Source: Acidobacteriota bacterium
GTDB lineage: Bacteria > Acidobacteriota > Terriglobia > Acidiferrales > UBA7541
NCBI GenBank assembly: GCA_013289955.1
Contig: JABCYZ010000012.1
Span: 1 to 64,000 of the forward strand
Reading direction: 5' to 3'
Length of the DNA: 64,000 nt
Of this stretch, positions 19,301-26,871 are shown piece by piece. Position numbers and translations under genes: made by a program. The stretch's first letter is position 1. Each line of letters opens with the position of its first letter. Below the pieces are notes generated by a model. The model was not told where the DNA came from and searched no databases. It was given only the letters and a program-made list of their open reading frames with translations.

Positions 19301-20221
19301 CTTTTTAACCGGGCCGCCAATCGTGCCGCCGAACTGGTTTTGCTTGAACTCCGGCTTGGGCGCCGAGAAAAAACTGAACGGATGCGCGTTGAGCACGTCG
19401 TTACGGAAAAATTCATAAATGCTGCCGTGAAGATTGTTGGTACCGGACTTGGTCACGACGTTGACGACTGCCCCCGAGTTCCGGCCGTACTCCGCGTCGA
19501 AGGAATTGCTGATCACGCGAAATTCCTCGATGCTGTCTGGAGAGGGCTCGATGGCGGGAAGGTTGGCGAAGAGATCGTTGCCGTCGCCACCGTTCACGGA
19601 GTAATTGTTCGAGCGGCCGCGGCCGCCGTTTACGGTCACGACTCCGGGCTTGTCCGAGCCGTAAAAGAGATCGTTGCCTAACTGCGACTGAACGCCAGGC
19701 TGCAATTGCAGGAGCTGATAGACATCGCGCTGGTTCAAAGGCAATTGCGTCGAAGCGCGCTCGTTGACCACCGCGCCCAGCTGGGTCGAGCTTGTATCCA
19801 CGACGGGCGGCGCGCCGGTAACTTCCACGCTTTCCGTGGTTGCGCCGAGCTGTAGCGTGATATCGACACTGATGACTTCGTTCAAGTCCAGCGCGATACC
19901 CTTGCGGATAAACTTCTTGAATCCGGCCTGGGTGACGTCGATTTCGTAACTGCCCACCGGCACTTCGATAAAAACATACTCGCCGCTCGCGCCGCTCTGC
20001 ACCTCGTGAGCGGCATGCGTCGCCTCATTGATGAGCGTTACCGTGGCGGCCGTCACCGAACCGCCGCTCGGATCGCTGACCGTTCCGCGAATCCGTCCGC
20101 CAGTGCTTTGCGCCCCGGCAAACGGCGCGGCGAGCAGCATCAGAAGCAGGAGAGAGAATAAGGAAAGGATGTTGCGGTGGCATTGCGCATAGCGCTGCCA
20201 AAGTCCTCGGGACATTTTCAT
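16316..20221 (-). CDS. Oar-like TonB-dependent receptor with carboxypeptidase-regulatory-like domain
   Basis: A 1301-residue outer-membrane protein. Residues 1-37 are a signal peptide (SLFSLLLLMLLAAPFAGAQ). A carboxypeptidase-regulatory-like beta domain (GGRIRGTVSDPSGGSVTAATVTL ending near residue 125) comes next. Then follow a plug domain (QLPLNQRDVYQLLQLQPGV, VNGGRGRSNNYSVNGGDGN) and a large beta-barrel ending in the terminal aromatic signature QFSLKFRF. This architecture is greatly expanded in Acidobacteriota and imports or processes large or complex substrates using TonB energy. It is divergent from the MerR-XRE-cupin regulator with only 107 bases between starts, and is followed by the polyamine/GABA operon. 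A role in taking up a nitrogen-rich substrate is possible but unproven. Confidence 0.92.
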   Translation of the reverse strand: MKMSRGLWQRYAQCHRNILSLFSLLLLMLLAAPFAGAQSTGGRIRGTVSDPSGGSVTAATVTLINEATHAAHEVQSGASGEYVFIEVPVGSYEIDVTQAGFKKFIRKGIALDLNEVISVDITLQLGATTESVEVTGAPPVVDTSSTQLGAVVNERASTQLPLNQRDVYQLLQLQPGVQSQLGNDLFYGSDKPGVVTVNGGRGRSNNYSVNGGDGNDLFANLPAIEPSPDSIEEFRVISNSFDAEYGRNSGAVVNVVTKSGTNNLHGSIYEFFRNDVLNAHPFSFFSAPKPEFKQNQFGGTIGGPVKKDKTFFFGSYEGRRIIQGIVSQPISVPTADELTSGNFSANGIANGVVDPNGVPGFAGSLSDATVANILENRCGANLSATANGAVQSVINGGAPQLYSKIFPNFQIPTQCFDPVALGLLQYVPGSGGSGGVQVTPNETDRGDQFQIRVDHNWSNNQKTAFYYYFDDDNTVDPFAKFQASGATTGNFPGDYATRTQQLNVTHTSTIGATAVNELRVSYFREGQLKFDSPTRTNSIQASCGTGAAAAFCFTGTSDTPLVDDSGNVLGTNPDYGIHSGLGASKEGVPFISVDGGFSIGNNFNGQLPQTGNTIQFSDNYSKIIGNHSLKFGVDTRYQMFNQLLYFDVNGDLSFLSSTTSPQGDDLGYSDAYPDYLLGLGNSYFQGSAQHELVRSTSVYLFAQDSWKIKPNLTLNYGLRWEMNTPLTDIGQKVQTFRPGQVSTIYPCTLPTTSPLYVAGSVTTCDQAGVTPVGLVFPGDKGVPEALTNTYYKGFAPRLGLNWSPGWKDGWLSKLTGGPSNTSVSMGYGIFYNPIEQLVLEQFSAEPPFGGSNFITSPLLQTPYVDQSGDVFPNPFNGILSPPRGSAVDWEQFRPMTFFGEFPPNLRLQYSDQYNLTIKRQLPGQILFQIGYVGSQGHRLLASYEVNPGNPATCNVLTAMASAGASNVLSGPGGASTTCGPFGEDSSYFIPNGAVIPAGGLPLPYNAGTGGLTVPAGTVNAPGGGITLVGLRQYSSPLCQPLTGTGCPSDGTPVFSGIFSENTVARSNYNSMQVMLQKNFSHGLQFQAAYTLSKTMDNASSFESALNPLNFNATYGLSAYDARNRFVVNYVWDLPVPKYDGIKGKLLDGWEASGILTFQSGFPIRITSSDDVEELDSTDLFEFPGEPNLTAPFHTQNIRQNNGFVFDPNLFTNSTVAAGTIGNAPRSICCGPGINNWDMSFMKETNFGERLQMEFRGDIFNIWNHAQFYSVDGDVSDQGSTFGQVQHVHDPRLVQFSLKFRF

Positions 20222-20328
20222 GAACTCACCCCTCTTCTCGAAGAACTTCCTGGACAGCGGATTCTTCGAGGTTGCTGTGCCCCCGAAACCTTACTATAAT
20301 CCCGCAAACTTAGAGAAAGCCGGGAGCC

Positions 20329-21159
20329 GTGTCAAGCGGAAAGAATTTCTCCAAGCCATCAGCAAATCGAACGGCGCGGCGGCTGCTGCGCATCAGCGAA
20401 GTGGCGCGGCGCGTAGGCATCTCGTCTTCCGCGCTGCGTGCCTGGGAAGCGCTGGGCCTCGTTTCTCCCCAGCGCACACAAAGCCGCTACCGTCTTTACG
20501 CGGAGGCCGATGTGCGTCTGCTGCAGCGCGCGGTTTTTCTGCGCCGAGCCCGCGGACTGAACCCCGCCGCCATCGTCCACGTGTTGAAACGCCAGGGCGT
20601 CGTCCCGCCGTCGGCCGAAAGCGCTCCTCTTCCCGGGCAGCGTTTCCGGCGTCTGCGCACGCGCCGTGGACTCTCCCTCGCCCAGGTGGCGCGCGCCACG
20701 AAGGTTTCCGTCGGTTTTCTCAGCGCGCTCGAACGCGGACAAATGCGCTCCTCCATTTCCACGCTGCGGCGCATCGCGCGCTTCTATGGCACAAATATCC
20801 TCTCGCTGTTTGAAACCGCTGCGGAAAATCCACGCCTCGTGCGCCCCGGCCAGAGAAAAGTTCTGGAGACCACTCCGGGCGTGCGCATGGAATTGCTCGC
20901 TTGGGGACAAACGGCGATGGAGCCCCACCTTTTTCGCATCAAGCCCGGCGGCGGCAGCGGCGAGTCTTACTCGCATGAAGGCGAAGAGTTCTTGCATATT
21001 CTTCGCGGCGAATTTGAAATTTGGCTCGACAGCAAGGAGCATTACCGGCTCAAGCCAGGCGACAGCCTCTATTTCGAAAGCTCGACGCCCCATCGCTGGA
21101 AGAATCCCGGCCGTTCCGAGACCTGGCTGCTGTGGGTGAATACGCCGCCGACGTTCTGA
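20329..21159 (+). CDS. MerR-XRE-cupin fusion transcriptional regulator
   Basis: A 276-residue protein with a GTG start near GGGAG. Three modules follow in order. A MerR-type winged helix covers about 19-88 (LLRISEVARRVGISSSALRAWE, then SRYRLYAEADVRLLQ). An XRE helix-turn-helix covers about 104-162 (LRTRRGLSLAQVARATKVSVGFLSALERG). A cupin barrel covers about 190-272 (HEGEEFLHILRGEFEIWL, YRLKPGDSLYFESSTPHRW). The XRE-cupin half has the PuuR-like layout, in which the cupin senses a small molecule. The gene is divergent from the TonB receptor and lies between two blocks of polyamine/GABA genes, so it is the best candidate regulator of this region. The extra MerR domain is unusual. Confidence 0.88.
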   Translation: MSSGKNFSKPSANRTARRLLRISEVARRVGISSSALRAWEALGLVSPQRTQSRYRLYAEADVRLLQRAVFLRRARGLNPAAIVHVLKRQGVVPPSAESAPLPGQRFRRLRTRRGLSLAQVARATKVSVGFLSALERGQMRSSISTLRRIARFYGTNILSLFETAAENPRLVRPGQRKVLETTPGVRMELLAWGQTAMEPHLFRIKPGGGSGESYSHEGEEFLHILRGEFEIWLDSKEHYRLKPGDSLYFESSTPHRWKNPGRSETWLLWVNTPPTF

Positions 21160-21221
21160 GAGGATATGACTCGTGACTGGAGCGCGTGGATGCCGCAAAA
21201 AACTCGACCCCGGAGCTGCGA

Positions 21222-22955
21222 ATGACCGTATCGCGTAAGGCCCCCATCTCACTGACGTTTGCCCTCGCCCTTGCTTTGGGATTCTCCTCGACGATCATTG
21301 CCCAGAGTACGCCGGAGGCGAAAACCCGGCCTGCGGAAACGATCCTCGTTCACGGCAAGTTATACACTGTAAATGCCAAGCAGCCTTGGGCGCAGGCAGT
21401 GGCCATTCGCGACGAGAAAATCATGGCTGTGGGCGATGATGCCGAAATCGAGCGACTTCGCGGGCCGCACACCAAGGTCATTGACGCAGGCGGAAAACTG
21501 GTCCTGCCCGGCTTTGTCGATTGCCATATTCATTTCCTGGATGGTTCGATTGGTCTAGGCCAGGCCAATCTCGAAAGCGCCAAGAATCCTGCCGACATCC
21601 AGCGCATCCTGCGCGCATACGCGGCTGAACATCCGGGCGACGGCTGGATTCTCGGCACCGGCTGGAACTACGGCATGTTCGGCGAAGAAACTCTTCCCCA
21701 CAAAAAATACCTCGATGACCTCTTCCCGAATCGCCCGGTTTTTCTCTACGGTTCCGATGGGCACACTTCCTGGGCGAATTCAAAGGCTCTTACACTCGCA
21801 GGCATCAACAAGGACACCGCGGATCCCGTCAACGGCGTTATCGTTCGCGATCCGAAGACCGGCGAAGCCACCGGAGCTTTGAAGGAATCTGCAGGCCATC
21901 TCGTCGGCAAATTCGTTCCAAAACCGGCGCGCGCCGAGAAACTCGCTGCCCTTCGCGCCGGCGTGCATTGGGCCAATCAGAATGGCCTTACGCGCGTCCA
22001 CAGCGCCGGCGGCGACTTCGAAGAATTCGCTCTTTATGATGAACTGCGCCGCAGCGGCGATCTGACGCTGCGCATGTACATCGCCTATTTTCTGAATCCG
22101 CCGGAGTTGCGCCCCAAAGATATCGATGCGATCGAAGAGGCGCGCAGGAAATACACAGGCGACTGGCTCTCCGGAGGCGCGGTGAAGATGATGGTCGATG
22201 GCGTCATCGAATCGCACACCGCCGCAATGCTCGAACCTTACACCGACGATCCTTCCACAAAAGGCAAATTATTTTGGGACGCAGACAAATACAAAGCCGC
22301 GGTCGCGGAACTCGACAGACGCGGCTTGCAGCTCTTCACGCACGCGATTGGTGATTATGGCGTGCGCACCGCTCTGGACGCATATGAAAACGCCGAGAAC
22401 GTGAACCACACCGAGGATCGCCGCCCGCGGATCGAGCACATCGAAACCATAACTGCCGCGGACATTCCGCGTTTCGGAAAACTCGGAGTCATCGCCAGCA
22501 TGCAGCCGTTACACGCGTATCCGGACGATGAAACGCTGCGAGTGTGGGCCGGTAGTATTGGACCGGACCGCGCCTCGCGGGCGTGGCTCTGGAACGACAT
22601 CGCGAAGGACGGCGGGCATCTGGCGTTCGGCAGCGACTGGAACGTCGTGACGCTGAATCCATGGGAAGGCCTCGAAATGGCCGTGACGCGGCAAACGACG
22701 GAAGGCAAGCCCGAGGGCGGTTGGATGCCGGAGCAGCGAGTGACGCTGGCGCAGGCTGTCGAAGCCTATACGCTCGGTGCGGCCTACGCGGGACGCCGCG
22801 AAAAAACGGAAGGCTCGATCGAGCCGGGCAAGCTGGCCGACCTTGTTATCCTGTCGCAAAATATTTTCGAGATCGATCCGCATACGATTGCACAATCGAA
22901 AGTCGTCAAGACCATCGTGGGCGGAAAAGTGGTCTATCAGGCAAACGCAAGGTAG
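21222..22955 (+). CDS. exported amidohydrolase, YtcJ-like (amidohydrolase family 3)
   Basis: The ATG at 21222, seven bases after GGAG, gives a protein that begins directly with a signal peptide (SLTFALALALGFSSTIIA, cut near residue 28); a GTG at 21186 would add 12 residues. The 577-residue protein has the composite beta-sandwich/TIM-barrel plan: ILVHGKLYTVNAKQPWAQAV, metal motif PGFVDCHIHFLD, the conserved GWNYGMFGEETLPHK, FTHAIGDYGVRTALDAYE, RIEHIETI and FGSDWNVVTLNPWEG. YtcJ-type enzymes hydrolyse amide-type bonds of diverse small molecules; substrate is unknown. The gene is followed 88 bases later by the Pot-type importer, so it may release an amine or amino acid outside the cytoplasm. Confidence 0.87.
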   Translation: MTVSRKAPISLTFALALALGFSSTIIAQSTPEAKTRPAETILVHGKLYTVNAKQPWAQAVAIRDEKIMAVGDDAEIERLRGPHTKVIDAGGKLVLPGFVDCHIHFLDGSIGLGQANLESAKNPADIQRILRAYAAEHPGDGWILGTGWNYGMFGEETLPHKKYLDDLFPNRPVFLYGSDGHTSWANSKALTLAGINKDTADPVNGVIVRDPKTGEATGALKESAGHLVGKFVPKPARAEKLAALRAGVHWANQNGLTRVHSAGGDFEEFALYDELRRSGDLTLRMYIAYFLNPPELRPKDIDAIEEARRKYTGDWLSGGAVKMMVDGVIESHTAAMLEPYTDDPSTKGKLFWDADKYKAAVAELDRRGLQLFTHAIGDYGVRTALDAYENAENVNHTEDRRPRIEHIETITAADIPRFGKLGVIASMQPLHAYPDDETLRVWAGSIGPDRASRAWLWNDIAKDGGHLAFGSDWNVVTLNPWEGLEMAVTRQTTEGKPEGGWMPEQRVTLAQAVEAYTLGAAYAGRREKTEGSIEPGKLADLVILSQNIFEIDPHTIAQSKVVKTIVGGKVVYQANAR

Positions 22956-23043
22956 GAAAAGTGTTCGAGGCGATTCAAAACGGCTTGGGACAGAAAGCAT
23001 CCAGGCCTCGTAGAATGCAAATGCTGCGGAAGCGGGAGACAGT

Positions 23044-24102
23044 ATGATACGGCGCGCAATCCTTCTGGGAATCCTGGCGCTGGCGATGGCCTGCTGCGCT
23101 GGCAAGCAAAAGATAACGACGCTCAGCCTGCTTGTCTGGGAGGGCTACGCCGATCCTTCCTTCGTGCGCGCCTTTGAAGAGGCGAACCACTGCAAAATCT
23201 CGGCGTCCTACATGGGTTCGAGCGACGAGCTGGTCGCGAAGCTGCGCGGAGGAAGCGCCTCCAACTATGACGTGATTTCGCCTTCGAGCGACGTCGCTCA
23301 CTCCATCGCCAGCAGTGGCTTGGCTGCGCCACTGGATCCCGCCAAGCTCCCCGCCTATCCGCAGCTCTCGGCTAAGCTCCGCGATCTTCCCCTGGTAAAG
23401 AGCCACGATCAAATCTATGGCGTTCCTTTTATGTGGGGGCCGAATCCGCTGCTGTACGACACGAAATCGATTGCGCAGCCGGACTCCTGGGCGGTGCTCT
23501 GGGATCCCAAGTACAAAGAGAAAATCGCCGTGTGGGACGACCTTTCTACCGTTTACATGGCCGCCCAGGTGCTCGGCTACGACAAGCCTGATCCCTCGCA
23601 ACTTTATAATCTGACTGACGAACAGCTCGAAGCCGTCAAGAAAAAACTGATTGAACTGAAGCCCAACATTCGAAAGATCTGGTCCACCGGCGGCGAACTG
23701 ACCAACCTCTTTCAAAACCATGAAATCGTTCTGGCGATGGGCTGGCCTCTCAATACCAACGACCTTCGGAAATTGAATTTTCCCATTGGGGAAACCATTC
23801 CCAAGGAAAACACGACCGGATGGATCGACCACTTGATGGTCACGGCCGCGAGCAACAACAAAGAACTGGCCATGGCCTTCCTCGAATACATGATTGAAGC
23901 AAAGACACAGAAGCTCGTGACCGATCGGACGCACTACACTCCCGCAAACCCGGGCGCCTCGCAATTTCTCACCGCGGAAGAGATGAAAGGCCTGCACCTC
24001 GACGATCCCGACGCCTACATGCAGCGGATATATTTTTGGCAGGATGTGCCGCGCCGTGGCAAGTACAACGAAATCTGGAATGAGGTGAAAGCCGCGCAGT
24101 GA
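23044..24102 (+). CDS. potD: PotD-like polyamine-binding lipoprotein of ABC importer
   Basis: The 352-residue solute-binding protein starts with a lipoprotein-type signal (LGILALAMACC, lipobox cysteine about residue 17). The mature part follows the spermidine/putrescine-binding pattern: LSLLVWEGYADPSFVRAFEEANHCKI, YDVISPSSDVAHSIASSGLAAPLD, YGVPFMWGPNPLLYDT and WIDHLMVTAASNNKELAMAFLEYM. It would capture the substrate in the periplasm and hand it to the permease pair. It is the first gene of potD-A-B-C. The stop codon overlaps the GTG of the ATPase gene, which indicates translational coupling. Putrescine or spermidine is the likely ligand, but related proteins bind other cationic or small organic compounds. 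Confidence 0.9.
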   Translation: MIRRAILLGILALAMACCAGKQKITTLSLLVWEGYADPSFVRAFEEANHCKISASYMGSSDELVAKLRGGSASNYDVISPSSDVAHSIASSGLAAPLDPAKLPAYPQLSAKLRDLPLVKSHDQIYGVPFMWGPNPLLYDTKSIAQPDSWAVLWDPKYKEKIAVWDDLSTVYMAAQVLGYDKPDPSQLYNLTDEQLEAVKKKLIELKPNIRKIWSTGGELTNLFQNHEIVLAMGWPLNTNDLRKLNFPIGETIPKENTTGWIDHLMVTAASNNKELAMAFLEYMIEAKTQKLVTDRTHYTPANPGASQFLTAEEMKGLHLDDPDAYMQRIYFWQDVPRRGKYNEIWNEVKAAQ

Positions 24103-25175
24103 GTTCCGCCGCCATTCCGCAGGCCCCTCTCGCAGGCGCTGACGCCCCGCTGCTCGAAGTGCGCGCCGTGGCCAAGCGCTTTGGGGCGCGCGAGGTCCTG
24201 AAAAATATTTCGGTGAACATTGCTGCGGGAGAATTTCTCACGTTGCTCGGCGAAAGCGGTTCCGGAAAAACCACGCTTCTGCGCCTCATTGCCGGCTTCG
24301 AAGAACCCACCACGGGCGAAATCTGGATGTCCAGCGAGCGCCTGGATACGCTGCCGCCCCACCAGCGCCGCGTAAACACCGTGTTTCAGAACTACGCGCT
24401 CTTCCCTCACCTGAGCGTACGGGACAACGTGGCCTACGGTCTGCGGGTGCAAGGCGCGCCGAAAAAAGAAATCCCTTCGCGCGTCAACGAAGCGCTGGCC
24501 ATGGTGAAAATGACGGAATTCGCTGGCGCGCGCCCCTCGCTCCTTAGCGGCGGCCAGCAGCAGCGCGTCGCTCTGGCCCGTGCCCTGGTGAATCGCCCCC
24601 AGCTTCTGCTTCTCGATGAACCTCTCTCGGCGCTCGATGCCAATTTGCGCAAGCAAATGCAAGGCGAATTGAAGGCGCTCCAGCGCGAAATCGGTATCAC
24701 CTTCCTCTTCGTCACTCACGACCAGGAAGAAGCCATGGCGCTCTCCGACCGCATTGCTCTCGTTCGCGATGGGGCTCTCGAACAAGTCGCCTCTCCGCGC
24801 GAAATCTACGCGCGCCCCGCAACAGCCTACACCGCTCAATTCATCGGGCAAACCAACTTGCTGCGCGGTGAAATCCAACGCAGTATCGCCACCTGCGGCG
24901 TGCTGCGCTGGCCGGTCGAAGAACCGGACGGTCCGGTGCTTTTTTCGCTTCGCCCGGAAACGATTCGCCTCTGCGCGGACGGTAAACGCCAGACTCATGA
25001 AGTGAAATTTCGCGGCGTCGTTCGCCAGCAAATCTATGGCGGCTCGAGCGAACTGCTCGAGGTAGATTCAGGCGACGGCCAACTCCTGCGTGTGCGGCTG
25101 CCTGCGTGCGGTCCGCTCGCTGGCGAACTCGATTTCGTTTTCTCGATCGCGGATGCTATTCGCGTCCTGGACTGA
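24099..25175 (+). CDS. potA: ABC transporter ATPase, polyamine type
   Basis: A 358-residue ATPase starting at a GTG that overlaps the potD stop. Walker A GESGSGKTT is at 51-59, the Q loop at FQNYALFPHL (about 95), signature LSGGQQQRVALARAL at 148-162, Walker B LLLLDEPLSALD at about 168-179, and the switch histidine in VTHDQEEAMALSDR. The C-terminal third is a TOBE-type regulatory domain (FSLRPETIRLC). It powers import by the two permeases that follow. The transporter order and overlaps are those of Pot systems. Confidence 0.94.
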   Translation: MSSAAIPQAPLAGADAPLLEVRAVAKRFGAREVLKNISVNIAAGEFLTLLGESGSGKTTLLRLIAGFEEPTTGEIWMSSERLDTLPPHQRRVNTVFQNYALFPHLSVRDNVAYGLRVQGAPKKEIPSRVNEALAMVKMTEFAGARPSLLSGGQQQRVALARALVNRPQLLLLDEPLSALDANLRKQMQGELKALQREIGITFLFVTHDQEEAMALSDRIALVRDGALEQVASPREIYARPATAYTAQFIGQTNLLRGEIQRSIATCGVLRWPVEEPDGPVLFSLRPETIRLCADGKRQTHEVKFRGVVRQQIYGGSSELLEVDSGDGQLLRVRLPACGPLAGELDFVFSIADAIRVLD

Positions 25176-25182
25176 CGTCGCC

Positions 25183-26028
25183 ATGTACTCGCGGGCTTAC
25201 AAAACGATCGTCTCCGCTCCGCCGCTGCTCTGGGTAGGACTCTTTCTCCTGCTGCCGTACGCGCTGATGTTTGCGCACAGCTTCTGGGCCGTCGAAGACG
25301 GTGTCCTTGTCCACCACTGGAATCTCGACAACTACGAAAAGCTCCTCACGAATCCCCTGTACGCCGAAGTCCTCTTCCGCACCCTGCGCATCGCCGGCTC
25401 CGTGATGCTCTGCTCCCTTCTCCTCGGCTATCCGCTTGCCTACTACCTCTCGTTTCATTCCGGCGGGCGCAAGGAATTGCTCTATCAACTCGTCATCGTC
25501 CCGCTCTGGGTCAGCTATCTGGTTCGCGGCTACGCCTGGAAAACAATTCTCGGCAGTGAAGGAGTCCTCAACGGCTTCCTTCAGTACGCGCACATCACTC
25601 ACGAGCCCGTCAGCTTTCTCCTCTACAGCCCTTTCGCCGTAATCCTCATGCTCACGCACATCTACACACCCTTCGTTTTCCTTCCCATCTATGCCTCGCT
25701 CGAACACATCCCACGCCCGCTCGTCGAAGCCTCCCATGATCTCGGCGCCAACTCTTTCTCCACTTTCTTCCGCGTGATTCTTCCGCTCTCGATGCCTGGT
25801 CTACTCGCTGGAGCCACTTTCGCGTTCGTTCTCTCTCTCGGCGATTTTCTCGCGCCGCTTCTCGTCGGAGGCTCTTCCGGCACCATGATCGCCAACATCG
25901 TGCAAACTCTTTTCGGCGCCGTCTACGACTGGCCGCTCGGTGCCGCGATTTCCGTCTCGATCCTGCTTCTCACTCTCTCGCTGCTTTTCTTCACACAACG
26001 GCTCGAAAAGCGCTGGTCCTTCAAATGA
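25183..26028 (+). CDS. potB: ABC permease, PotB-like
   Basis: The ATG at 25183, 7 bases after the potA stop, gives 281 residues; in-frame starts inside potA are less likely. It has six hydrophobic segments and the permease EAA loop EASHDLGANSFSTFFRVILP (about residues 185-204) that docks on the ATPase. The N-terminus (SAPPLLWVGLFLLLPYALMF) and the NYEKLLTNPLYAEVLFRTLRIA segment are typical of PotB. The stop codon region overlaps a potential ATG, and the partner permease follows immediately. Confidence 0.92.
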   Translation: MYSRAYKTIVSAPPLLWVGLFLLLPYALMFAHSFWAVEDGVLVHHWNLDNYEKLLTNPLYAEVLFRTLRIAGSVMLCSLLLGYPLAYYLSFHSGGRKELLYQLVIVPLWVSYLVRGYAWKTILGSEGVLNGFLQYAHITHEPVSFLLYSPFAVILMLTHIYTPFVFLPIYASLEHIPRPLVEASHDLGANSFSTFFRVILPLSMPGLLAGATFAFVLSLGDFLAPLLVGGSSGTMIANIVQTLFGAVYDWPLGAAISVSILLLTLSLLFFTQRLEKRWSFK

Positions 26029-26032
26029 TCAA

Positions 26033-26854
26033 ATGAGCCGCCACTCTCCAACCCGCCGCTCTCCCTTGCTCGCGATTTATGCCGCGCTTGTTTTCGCATT
26101 CATCTATCTGCCGCTCGCCGTGCTCATCCTCTATTCCTTCAATCGCGACGGTGTCGGCGGCTTTCCTCCGCTGCACCTTACGCTCGATTGGTATCGCCAG
26201 CTCTTCGCCGATGAACCCATCTGGGATTCCGTGCTTAATAGCCTTCTCGTCGCCGGCGGCGCCGTCGCGCTTTCTCTCACGCTGGGCCTGCTCGCGGCTC
26301 TCGCACTCGATCGCGCCAGCTTTCCCGGCAAAGCGCTCTTTCGCCGGCTCGTTCTTCTTCCACTGATTCTTCCCGGCATCATCACAGGCCTTTCGCTGCT
26401 GATGCTCGTTGTACTTTCCGGTTTGCACCTCAGTCTGCTGACGGTTTTGCTCGGCCACGGCACCGCCCTCATTTCTGTCGCCACCACGGAGCTCTTCGCC
26501 GGCCTTCAGAAAACCGACCGTGCACAGGAAGAAGCCTCGCTCGATCTCGGGGCCACTCCCTGGCAAACGTTCTGGCGCATCACGCTCCCGAATCTCAAGC
26601 TCTCGCTTGTTGCCGCCGGCCTGCTCATTTTCACTCTTTCGATGGACGAGATCGCCGTAACTTTCTTTCTCATCGGCCGCGACAACACCCTCCCGCTCGA
26701 AATCTGGGGACGCCTCCGCCGGGGCATCACGCCGGAAATCAACGCCGTCTCCACACTGATTTTTGCCGTTTCCGTTGCGCTCATCGTCATCTGGTATCGC
26801 ATTCGTATGCGCAGCATCGGTGCGGAAGCAAAGCAGCTGCTTCAAAGACCCTGA
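26033..26854 (+). CDS. potC: ABC permease, PotC-like
   Basis: The ATG at 26033 lies 4 bases after the potB stop and yields 273 residues. It has six membrane segments (first: IYAALVFAFIYLPLAVLILY). The PotC-type early motif is YSFNRDGVGGFPPLHLTLDWY, and the EAA loop is EEASLDLGATPWQTFWRITL (about 163-182). It pairs with PotB to form the membrane channel of the importer. The amine oxidase gene starts 17 bases downstream, so the five genes probably form one transcript. Confidence 0.92.
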   Translation: MSRHSPTRRSPLLAIYAALVFAFIYLPLAVLILYSFNRDGVGGFPPLHLTLDWYRQLFADEPIWDSVLNSLLVAGGAVALSLTLGLLAALALDRASFPGKALFRRLVLLPLILPGIITGLSLLMLVVLSGLHLSLLTVLLGHGTALISVATTELFAGLQKTDRAQEEASLDLGATPWQTFWRITLPNLKLSLVAAGLLIFTLSMDEIAVTFFLIGRDNTLPLEIWGRLRRGITPEINAVSTLIFAVSVALIVIWYRIRMRSIGAEAKQLLQRP

Positions 26855-26871
26855 GGCCCCTGGGAGGACCA

